Of a stretch of 14,991 nt of DNA, positions 8,101 to 14,072 are shown one piece after another. The stretch comes from Bacteroidota bacterium (GTDB lineage Bacteria > Bacteroidota > Ignavibacteria > UBA10030 > UBA6906): NCBI GenBank assembly GCA_017860555.1, contig JAGDMJ010000021.1, forward strand, positions 1 to 14,991, written 5' to 3'. The translations under genes and the position numbers were made by a program. The notes beneath the pieces are model-generated. The model ran no database searches. It was not told the DNA's origin and was given only the letters and a program-made list of their open reading frames with translations. Positions within the stretch are counted from its first letter, which is position 1. The number at the start of each line of letters is the position of its first letter.

Positions 8101-8380
8101 CGATGCTGCGAAGCTCCGTCTGCGCCCGATCCTGATGACCTCATTTGCGTTTATCCTGGGCGTAGTTCCTCTCGTCCGTGCGGCGGGAGCGGGAGCGGAA
8201 TCCCGGAAGGTCATGGGACTCGCCGTTTTTGCCGGCCTCCTTGTGGCAACAACGCTTGCGATTTATCTCGTGCCGATGCTCTTTGTGTTTGTTGAACGGT
8301 TCTTTGGAAAGAAAAAGCATGCGGTGGCGTCGACGGTGCCCACCGGTGGCATTCCCGAGAAAAACCTGGGAGGGCATTAG
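5198..8380 (+). CDS. RND multidrug efflux pump, HAE1 family (AcrB-like)
   Basis: Proton-driven inner-membrane transporter expelling hydrophobic compounds through the adaptor and outer-membrane channel; 1060 residues, normal for AcrB-type trimers (about 1030-1060). It begins with the typical MSKFFINRPIVAMVISIVM first helix and KLPISQFPDIVPP, followed by a large periplasmic porter domain, a six-helix group from about 335 to 500, a second periplasmic loop (about 560-875) and a final helix group. Proton-relay residues are present: Asp408-Asp409 in helix 4 (GIVVDDAIVVVE) and Lys944 in helix 10 (LSAKNAILIVEFAK), matching AcrB Asp407/Asp408/Lys940. Pattern and length fit hydrophobe/amphiphile efflux rather than heavy-metal pumps. 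The tail after the last helix is Lys-rich then Gly/Pro. It lies 3 nt after the adaptor stop and 2 nt before the outer-membrane gene. No regulator gene is adjacent, so control is not visible here. Confidence 0.97.
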   Translation: MSKFFINRPIVAMVISIVMILVGLVVMRKLPISQFPDIVPPMINVTTTYIGASSVDVEQSVATPLEQQVNGVENMIYMKSINANDGTLTLQVSFDVGSDLDMSNVLTQNRVSQAQASLPGSVKNYGVTVKKSLVFPLMLVTLKSPDGSYDNNFLSNYAAININDLLARIKGVGDVKLFGGSDYAMRLWVKPDRLSKVGLTVPDIVKSVQEQNVVSPAGQIGGPPAPPGTDFTYTVRTQGRLMDEQEFGKIVIRTNPDGSQLRLRDVARIELGTLLYNQVGRNNGRPAAVIAVFQIPGSNALEVAEKIKETMNEQAKAFPPDLVHEVSLDTTLAVEESISEIITTLFEAVLLVILVVFVFLQNWRATLIPLLTVPVSLIATFIVFPMLGFSINTLSLLGMVLAIGIVVDDAIVVVEAVMHHIEHGLSPKEATAKAMEEVSGPVVAIALVLAAVFVPVAFMGGITGRLYQQFAITIAISVLFSAFNALTLSPALAAILLKPKGGKKSPLNKFYTLFNKVFDKFTGGYLSFTAIIIRKMMRGMVFIGIVVVLIVMLFKAVPTGFVPEEDNGYFLIHLQLPDASSMQRTDAVSQKVEAILAETKGIDNYTSIVGYSILTQTAGPNISGFFIALKPWEERKAEEEHAFKLVEALNRRFAREVPEATVYAFGPPAIQGLGTGAGFTFMLQDRSGSSPAALAEMADRFMAAARKRPEIGKIATFYRSGVPQLYADVDRDRVLKQGVTLADVNTTLGSLLGSNYINDFNRFGRVYKVYLSAEGEYRNETWKLGQFAVRNNQGAMVPLSTLVTMRPITGPEYTNRFNLPRSAELTGVPAPGFSSDQALKALVEVAAEILPQGWSYDWSNMSYQEVKAAGQGAVVFGFALLFVFLILAAQYESWSLPLSVLLATPFVVFGAMLGLWLMRFFSDSFVNNVFAQIGFVTLIGLSAKNAILIVEFAKMKKEEGLGAAEAALDAAKLRLRPILMTSFAFILGVVPLVRAAGAGAESRKVMGLAVFAGLLVATTLAIYLVPMLFVFVERFFGKKKHAVASTVPTGGIPEKNLGGH

Positions 8381-8382
8381 CC

Positions 8383-9849
8383 ATGAAATATCTTTTGCCT
8401 GCATTTCTTGCACTTACCCTGGTGGCGTGCTCCGTTGGACCGGACTATACGCGTCCGGAGTCGGCTGTACCGGAGGAATATGCACAGGCCGACTCCACAA
8501 TGTTGCTTGATACCACGGCGATTGCCGTCGCTGATACAGGATGGTGGCAGCTTTTCGGGGATACCGTTCTCACCGGCTTGATTCATACCGCGCTGCAGGA
8601 GAACAACGATGTGCGCGTAGCGGCGGCCCGGGTGGAGGAATTCATGGGCCTCTACGGTGTGACGAAGTCCGATTTCTTCCCGAAGATCGATGCCGGGGCG
8701 TTGGGCACTCGCGGTCAATCCGCGCTGATCGACGTTGGCGATGGGGAGACCCGACCAACGAACAGCCGGTTTGAGGTGAACGTCTCCGCATGGTGGGAAA
8801 TCGACCTCTGGGGCAAGGTCCGACGCGCGACAGAAGCGGCTAAGGCGGAGTTGCTGGCCTCGGAAGAGGCACGGCGGGGAGTCGTTCTGAGCGTGACGGC
8901 ACTCGTGGCCAATTCGTATATCGATCTTCTCGAGCTGGACAAGGAGCTCCTCATTGCGCAAGCGACGGCGCAGAGCCGTCAGCGGTCACTGAAGCTCTTT
9001 CAGGAGCGGAAAGGGAAAGGGGATGTGTCCGAGTTGGAATTGAGCCAGATCGAATCGCAGTACTGGCTCGCAATGGCCCGTATCCCGGCGATTGAGCAGC
9101 GTATCGTTCAGACGGAAAACGCGATCAGTGTCCTGCTCGGGAGAAACCCCGGCACGATCCCACGTGGCAGGGTTCTGGACAGTCTTGCGTTGCCCGGTGT
9201 GCCTGAGGGCCTTCCATCCGCACTCCTCGAGCGAAGACCGGATGTGAGGGGGGCAGAGGAACAGTTGCGTGCCGCGAACGCACGTATCGGTGTTGCCAAG
9301 TCGTACTACTTCCCATCGATCTCTCTCACAGGGCTCCTGGGTGTGGCGAGTGGCGCTCTCGAGAATCTTTTCAAAGGTAATTCACAGCTCTGGCGGGTCA
9401 CGGGGAGTATTTTCCAACCGATATTCCATTGGGGCGAGATCTCCGGACAGGTAGATGCCGCAGAAGCTGTCCAAAAGCAAGCTTTGTACGGCTATGTCAA
9501 TACGGTCCAACGCGCCTTTGCCGATGCGGAGAACATACTGTCGGAACGGTCCCGAACGGAACAGCAACGCGACGCGGAATGGAACCAGGTGAAAGCCCTG
9601 CGAACGTATGAGCGGCTGGCACGGATGCGTTACGTGGAGGGGGTGACGAGTTATCTGGAAGTCCTGGATGCCGAACGCGCATTGTTCGACACCGAGCTGG
9701 CATATTCTCAGACCCAGGCCCGGCTCTCCAAGTCGGTGGTTGGTATCTACCGTGCCTTTGCCGGAGGTTGGCTCGATTGGGCTTCAGCCAAATCCGTCAT
9801 GCCTGAGGATCCGGTAGAGCGGCGTGAGCCGGAAGACGCTAAGAATTAA
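8383..9849 (+). CDS. RND efflux outer-membrane lipoprotein, NodT/OprM-like
   Basis: 488-residue outer-membrane channel completing the pump. Signal peptide with lipobox LVAC, lipidation at Cys16, followed by SVGPDYTRPE, the hallmark opening of NodT-type outer-membrane factors. Two internally related halves of TolC type are visible: the first with TGLIHTALQENNDVRVAAARVEE (about 66-88), FEVNVSAWWEIDLWGKVRRA near 127-148 and long helices to about 255; the second after LLERRPDVRGAEEQLRAANARIG (about 280-302), with FPSISLTG, then FQPIFHWGEISGQVDAAEA and YVEGVTSYLEVLDAERALFDTEL in the last helix pair. Length and order are typical, with no truncation. Start ATG 8383 has GGAGGGC upstream inside the pump gene's end. 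It is followed by a good terminator, making it the last gene of the operon. Confidence 0.95.
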   Translation: MKYLLPAFLALTLVACSVGPDYTRPESAVPEEYAQADSTMLLDTTAIAVADTGWWQLFGDTVLTGLIHTALQENNDVRVAAARVEEFMGLYGVTKSDFFPKIDAGALGTRGQSALIDVGDGETRPTNSRFEVNVSAWWEIDLWGKVRRATEAAKAELLASEEARRGVVLSVTALVANSYIDLLELDKELLIAQATAQSRQRSLKLFQERKGKGDVSELELSQIESQYWLAMARIPAIEQRIVQTENAISVLLGRNPGTIPRGRVLDSLALPGVPEGLPSALLERRPDVRGAEEQLRAANARIGVAKSYYFPSISLTGLLGVASGALENLFKGNSQLWRVTGSIFQPIFHWGEISGQVDAAEAVQKQALYGYVNTVQRAFADAENILSERSRTEQQRDAEWNQVKALRTYERLARMRYVEGVTSYLEVLDAERALFDTELAYSQTQARLSKSVVGIYRAFAGGWLDWASAKSVMPEDPVERREPEDAKN

Positions 9850-9853
9850 TTTT

Positions 9854-9897
9854 CCCAGCACCATACGAAGTGAACGAATGGTGCGGGTTTGTGTTTT
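9854..9897 (+). terminator. Intrinsic terminator after the efflux operon
   Basis: CCC-A-GCACCAT (9854-9864) pairs with ATGGTGC-GGG (9878-9887), giving 10 base pairs with one bulged A and a 13-nt loop. TTTGTGTTTTC follows immediately at 9888. Position 4 nt after the stop codon of the outer-membrane gene fits transcription termination of the pump operon. Confidence 0.75.
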
Positions 9898-9972
9898 CAA
9901 TCTGCCGGAAAGGGTGTGATATTTCCCGATTTCGGCCCAACAATACTTTACTATACTGAAAGGACCCGTGAC

Positions 9973-10542
9973 ATGAAACGATCTGTTACATCATTGCTCT
10001 TGACGCTTCTCCTGGTTCTTCCTGCCATGGGACAAGAGCCAGACTCCACGGCAAAAGCTCCCCAGGTAGTTGAAGAGCCCGCGGCGGCGCCTGCCGAAGG
10101 AAAAGTGTTCACAGGCGGCACGATTGGCGTAAGTTTTGGCAGCTATTTTCGTCTGAGTGTGCAGCCGCTCATCGGGTATAACTTCACCCCGAAGTTTTCC
10201 GGAGGCGTGAAGCTTGGCTATGAGTACATCAACGATAACCGTTACGACCCGTCCGTGACCTGGCACAATTACGGAGGGAGCCTCTTCGGACGCTTCAGGT
10301 TCATCCCGCAAGCCTACCTGCACGCTGAATTTGCCTATGTCAACTATGGGGCAAAGACGGCGAATCTGGAGACCGAGCGGATCTGGGTGCCGTTCCTCTA
10401 CCTGGGTGCGGGCTACTACAAGCCGCTCTCGCCAAAGACGGCGCTCTTCATCGAGGTCCTCTTTGACGTCCTGCAGGATGATAACTCCCCCTATGATGAA
10501 TGGCAACCAATGATCAGTTTCGGGGTTGTGGCGGGATTCTAG
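9973..10542 (+). CDS. Small outer-membrane beta-barrel protein, function unknown
   Basis: 189 residues. Starts at ATG 9973, preceded by GAAAGGA; a longer frame from 9889 would overlap the operon terminator and place the signal peptide internally. Residues 1-20 form a Sec signal peptide (KRS, hydrophobic core LLLTLLLVLP, cleavage near AMG|Q). A Pro/Ala/Glu linker (about 21-46) leads into alternating beta strands with Tyr/Phe/Gly (GGTIGVSFGSYFRLSVQPLI, then FSGGVKLGYEYI, FGRFRFIPQAYLHAEFAYV, VPFLYLGAGYYKP), and the protein ends in Phe (SFGVVAGF), as outer-membrane barrel proteins do. About eight strands fit, resembling small OmpX/OmpW-like or Bacteroidota barrel proteins. It lies after the efflux terminator and is probably transcribed on its own or with the following gene. 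No specific role can be assigned. Confidence 0.8.
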   Translation: MKRSVTSLLLTLLLVLPAMGQEPDSTAKAPQVVEEPAAAPAEGKVFTGGTIGVSFGSYFRLSVQPLIGYNFTPKFSGGVKLGYEYINDNRYDPSVTWHNYGGSLFGRFRFIPQAYLHAEFAYVNYGAKTANLETERIWVPFLYLGAGYYKPLSPKTALFIEVLFDVLQDDNSPYDEWQPMISFGVVAGF

Positions 10543-10599
10543 GGAGTATTTAGGAGCTTACGTCTGGTGCCCTCACCGACGCCGTCAAATCCGAATAAC

Positions 10600-10604
10600 A
10601 GGAG
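10600..10604 (+). promoter_or_regulatory. Shine-Dalgarno site for the GH63-like gene
   Basis: AGGAG 7 nt before ATG 10612. It favours this start over the in-frame GTG at 10567, which would add 15 low-complexity residues (mostly Pro, Ser, Asn) with no clear ribosome site. Confidence 0.7.
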
Positions 10605-10611
10605 ATTTCAA

Positions 10612-13347
10612 ATGTCAAAACATCAGTCGAGCGCCGAAAAGACTCGCCTTGAAGAAGCAGAAGGAGGAACTGCGTGGCGGAAATGGGGGCCGTATCTGTC
10701 GGAGCGTCAGTGGGGAACTGTGCGCGAAGACTACAGTGAGAACGGCAATGCGTGGGACTACTTCACGCACGATCAGGCCCGCTCGCGGGCCTACCGCTGG
10801 GGGGAAGACGGCCTGGCGGGGATCTCCGATGAGCACCAGCTGCTCTGCTTTGCCCTGGCCCTGTGGAACGGGAAGGACCCCATCCTGAAGGAGCGGCTCT
10901 TCGGGTTGACCAACAGCGAAGGTAACCATGGGGAAGACGTCAAGGAGTATTATTTCTATCTCGACAGCACGCCAACGCATTCCTACATGAAGTACCTCTA
11001 CAAGTATCCGCAGGCGGCCTATCCGTACGGCGATCTGGTGGAGACCAACCGCAGGCGTTCGCGCACCGAGATGGAATACGAGCTGCTGGATACGGGGGTC
11101 TTCAATGAGGACCGCTACTTTGATGTCTTCGTTGAATATGCCAAGGCGGCTCCCGAGGACCTGCTCATCCAGATCACGGTTGCCAACAGGGGGCCGGAGG
11201 CGGCCGAGTTGCATGTCTTGCCCACCCTCTGGTTCCGGAATGATTGGGCATCCTGGGTAGCAGGGCCATCAGAGAAGCCAGCGCTCAAGCAAGCGGATGG
11301 ACCAGACGGGACGAAGATGCTTGTTGCAGAGCATCCTTCACTTGGAAACTATACTCTTTCCTGTGAAGGGGATGTGCCGCTTCTGTTTACCGATAATGAA
11401 ACGAACAACGCCCGGCTCTTTCCCGATTACCCGAACGCCAGTCCGTACGTCAAAGATGGAATCAATGACTTCGTGGTGCACGGACGAAAGGGGGCCGTGA
11501 ACCCGGAGGCAGTCGGCACGAAGGCGGCTGCGCATTACCACCTGACGGTTGGTGCGGGCAAGTCCTCGACGGTGCGGCTTCGCCTCAGCAGCCAGTCCCA
11601 TACACAGGTAAAAAAGAGCGGGAGCGTGCCGCCTTCGTTCGGGCCGGCATTTAACGAATGTCTTGCCGCACGGGTGCGAGAGGCCGACGAGTTCTACGCG
11701 TCTGTGACTCCCCCTTCGATCTCCCAGGATGCCGCTCGTGTGATGCGTCAGGCCGTCGCCGGCATGCTCTGGAGCAAGCAATACTACTACTTCGATGCCA
11801 ACCGTTGGCTGGAAGAGCATGGTGCGCATCCTATGCAACGCGGGAGCCGCGAGTTTCGAAATCGCGAGTGGTTCCACATGATCAACGAGGATATTATCTC
11901 GATGCCGGATAAGTGGGAATATCCCTGGTACGCGGCCTGGGATCTTGCCTTCCATACCCTGCCCCTTTCCATCGTTGATCCTGATTTCGCCAAGCAACAA
12001 ATGGATCTGATGCTCCGCGGTTTGTACCTCCACCCCAGCGGACAGCTTCCGGCGTATGAATGGAACTTCAGCGATGTAAATCCTCCGGTCCATGCCTGGG
12101 CTACCATTTTCCTCTACCGCACCGACCAGGCGCTCAAAGGACAAGGCGATATTGAATTTCTGAAGTCGGCGTTCCACAAGTTGCTGTTGAACTTCACCTG
12201 GTGGGTGAACCGAAAGGACCGTTTCGGCAAGAACGTGTTCGAGGGCGGCTTCCTCGGGCTCGACAACATTGGGGTCTTTGACCGCAGCGCGCCGCTTCCA
12301 ACCGGCGGATATCTCGAACAGGCAGATGGCACCGCCTGGATGTCTCTTTTCTGCCAGAACATGATGGAGATGAGCGTCGAGCTTGCGACCCATGACAAGA
12401 GCTACGAGGCTCTCGTGTACAAGTTTGTTGAGCATTTCATCTGGATCGCGTCTGCGATCAACCGTCAGGGGGATGAGGGCATGTGGGATGAAGAGGATGG
12501 ATTCTACTATGACGTGTTGCGGTTGCCCGATGGAAAGGCAATCCGTCTGAAAGTGCGCTCAATGGTGGGACTTCTGCCCCTTTGTGCTACGACGGTTGTC
12601 GAGGAATGGCAGAGAGAGAGTGTGCCGAAGGTAACCGACCTCTTCCGGGAGCGCATGAAACGCATGCCCGGATTGGTGAACTCCATGCACGCGACAGGAC
12701 CGGGCCATTTTGGTGCCGCAAATCGTGGCATCTTCGCTCTCGTCAATCAGGAGAGGTTGCGCCGGATCCTTGGGAGGATGCTCGATGAGAATGAATTTCT
12801 AAGTCCTTATGGCATCCGTGCAATCTCGAAGTATCACCTGGAGCATCCTTACGTGTTCAATGTGAATGGTCAGGAGTTCCGGGTGGGTTATCTCCCGGCT
12901 GAATCTGATACAGGCATGTTCGGTGGGAACTCGAACTGGAGGGGCCCGATCTGGATGCCGGTGAACATCGTACTGATTCGGGCGCTTCTCCAGTACTACG
13001 TCTACTACGGTGATTCTTTCAAGATTGAATGCCCGACCGGATCAGGCAAGTGGATGAACCTCTTTGAAGTGAGCAAGGACCTGGCCGGGCGCCTGAGCGC
13101 AATCTTCCTGAGAAACGAACAAGGGAGGCGCCCTGTTTATGGTGGAGCCGAGAAATTCCAGAACGATCCACACTGGCGCGATTACATCCTCTTCTACGAG
13201 TATTTCCATGGCGACAACGGGGCTGGACTCGGTGCTTCTCATCAGACAGGGTGGACTGGTGCGGTGGCAAAGGTGATCGAATTGTTCGGCTCAATTGATG
13301 CAGAGACATTGGTGAAGGGAGGAAGAGAGGCAGCTTTTAAAAAATAG
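10612..13347 (+). CDS. GH63-like glucosidase (MGH1-like glycoside hydrolase), predicted cytoplasmic
   Basis: 911-residue inverting alpha-glycosidase of the GH63 type, often annotated simply as glucosidase. The N-terminal third (to about 370) looks like the beta-sandwich domain: RKWGPYLSERQWGTVREDY at the start, then LTNSEGNHGEDVKEYYFYLD, and ITVANRGPEAAELHVLPTLWFRND. The rest is an (alpha/alpha)6 barrel. Candidate catalytic residues, by analogy with YgjK and mannosylglycerate hydrolases, are Asp444 in PWYAAWDLAFHTLPL (acid) and Glu863 in FYEYFHGDNGAGLGASHQTG (base). GGNSNWRGPIWMPVN (near 764-778) is a typical conserved substrate-site block. There is no signal peptide, so it should act on an intracellular substrate such as a glucosylated compatible solute or a storage/glycolipid intermediate; the real substrate is unknown. 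No sugar transporter or synthase is next to it. Downstream is the repeat-bearing intergenic region. Confidence 0.88.
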   Translation: MSKHQSSAEKTRLEEAEGGTAWRKWGPYLSERQWGTVREDYSENGNAWDYFTHDQARSRAYRWGEDGLAGISDEHQLLCFALALWNGKDPILKERLFGLTNSEGNHGEDVKEYYFYLDSTPTHSYMKYLYKYPQAAYPYGDLVETNRRRSRTEMEYELLDTGVFNEDRYFDVFVEYAKAAPEDLLIQITVANRGPEAAELHVLPTLWFRNDWASWVAGPSEKPALKQADGPDGTKMLVAEHPSLGNYTLSCEGDVPLLFTDNETNNARLFPDYPNASPYVKDGINDFVVHGRKGAVNPEAVGTKAAAHYHLTVGAGKSSTVRLRLSSQSHTQVKKSGSVPPSFGPAFNECLAARVREADEFYASVTPPSISQDAARVMRQAVAGMLWSKQYYYFDANRWLEEHGAHPMQRGSREFRNREWFHMINEDIISMPDKWEYPWYAAWDLAFHTLPLSIVDPDFAKQQMDLMLRGLYLHPSGQLPAYEWNFSDVNPPVHAWATIFLYRTDQALKGQGDIEFLKSAFHKLLLNFTWWVNRKDRFGKNVFEGGFLGLDNIGVFDRSAPLPTGGYLEQADGTAWMSLFCQNMMEMSVELATHDKSYEALVYKFVEHFIWIASAINRQGDEGMWDEEDGFYYDVLRLPDGKAIRLKVRSMVGLLPLCATTVVEEWQRESVPKVTDLFRERMKRMPGLVNSMHATGPGHFGAANRGIFALVNQERLRRILGRMLDENEFLSPYGIRAISKYHLEHPYVFNVNGQEFRVGYLPAESDTGMFGGNSNWRGPIWMPVNIVLIRALLQYYVYYGDSFKIECPTGSGKWMNLFEVSKDLAGRLSAIFLRNEQGRRPVYGGAEKFQNDPHWRDYILFYEYFHGDNGAGLGASHQTGWTGAVAKVIELFGSIDAETLVKGGREAAFKK

Positions 13348-13354
13348 CAATTAG

Positions 13355-13436
13355 CTGCTGGTTGCTGGTAGTTTGTAGTTGGTTGTTGGTGGTTGGCTGC
13401 TGGTATTTTGCACCAGCAGCCAACTACCAGCAACTA
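13355..13436. repeat. Degenerate GTTGCTGG-type repeat with nested inverted arms
   Basis: Starting 7 nt after the GH63 stop codon, units of the type GTTGCTGGTAGTT / GTTGTTGGTGGTT / GGCTGCTGGT are repeated on one strand (13355-13404), and their complements appear at 13412-13434. Two perfect 13-bp pairings exist: GTTGGCTGCTGGT (13392-13404) with 13412-13424 across a 7-nt loop, and GTTGCTGGTAGTT (13361-13373) with 13422-13434. The inner hairpin is not followed by a proper T-run, so it may or may not terminate the GH63 transcript. I recall similar AACTACCAACAACC-style intergenic repeats from Bacteroidota/Ignavibacteriota-like genomes; that is memory, not a search. Confidence 0.75.
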
Positions 13437-14072
13437 TCTTACACTTCTGACCCTCCCTGAAGAAGTCCATATTTCGACTAACGGTTCGAATCTACAGACC
13501 CTCTACATCCATCGACGAAATTAGACCCCGCCTTCTACACTCCCCATAACTCTTTGCAAATGAGGCACTTACTGGCGCATCGAATCCATTCGCATCGCTT
13601 TGCCCTGGGTTGGTTTCCTGATGCGGAGAGCCTTGACTAGCCATGAAGCGAGAAGTGTCCTCTTCTGGGGTTCAGTGCACATTATTGATTCCCTCCTCAG
13701 TTTAGGGTATATTTGAGCATCGAGCCGGTTATGAAGCGATCGGCCGTTCGCATTCTCTCCAGAGTCGCTCTGCCGACCGGACACCCCCTTGACCAGGGAG
13801 GCTATTCTCAACGTAGACACAGGTGGATACTCTGCGAATATTCTAGCCACGCTTCTGTCGGGGATGGGGCTTGAGGCTGGACAGTTTCACGGACAATTAA
13901 GCCAAAGGGAGCCTCGTGTCCTGACACTCATTGGACAAACTGTGATACCCTCGGTTTCAGCAGTTGTGGGTTTTCTATCCGAAGTGTCGCTGTCATTCGC
14001 GGACGTGGCTGCACCCCGTTGCTTGCAGCATGCAGGTATAAGATCGGATCAGTCATTGAAATGGTTTGAGCC
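13437..14072. other. Gene-poor intergenic region of about 640 bp
   Basis: No convincing gene on either strand. The frames are short, lack family resemblance and are mostly without ribosome sites. Contents worth naming: a 37-codon minus-strand ORF with a strong SD site (entered separately), a 50-codon plus-strand open stretch at 13564-13716 with hydrophobic runs but no start, and a TTG-started 95-codon frame (13789-14076) overlapping the next gene by 4 nt. It presumably holds the promoter of the GAF-PAS gene; I see no good -35/-10 pair. It may be decayed coding sequence. Confidence 0.55.
13569..13682 (-). CDS. Possible small basic protein (37 aa), doubtful
   Basis: The only thing in favour is the ribosome site: on the minus strand AGGAGG (complement of 13692-13697) stands 9 nt before an ATG at 13682, and the frame closes with TAA at 13569. 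The peptide is strongly basic (nine Lys/Arg against one Glu and one Asp), has one Cys near the start, a mildly hydrophobic patch (LLASWLVKAL) and the Met/Arg-rich end MRMDSMRQ. No family is recognised and no neighbour lies on this strand. It may be chance, since the opposite strand of the same stretch is also open. Confidence 0.2.
   Translation of the reverse strand: MCTEPQKRTLLASWLVKALRIRKPTQGKAMRMDSMRQ

Noticed and set aside
9952..9957. TATACT as a -10 promoter box before the barrel-protein gene
   Set aside because: Transcription would start about 7 nt later, inside or after the ribosome site at 9958-9963, and no -35 element stands at the right distance.
11338..12435. 365-codon open frame on the minus strand inside the GH63-like gene
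   Set aside because: Antisense shadow; the plus-strand reading has the catalytic motifs, and the minus reading has no recognisable domain or ribosome site.
13355..13436. CRISPR-like array in the repeat behind GH63
   Set aside because: Units are short, degenerate, directly abutting and without unique spacers of regular length, and no cas gene is present.
13483..13492. GGTTCGAATC, the consensus of a tRNA T-arm
   Set aside because: The flanking bases do not pair as a T stem beyond the first two positions, and no acceptor, D or anticodon stem can be built around it. Probably chance; an att-site remnant cannot be shown.
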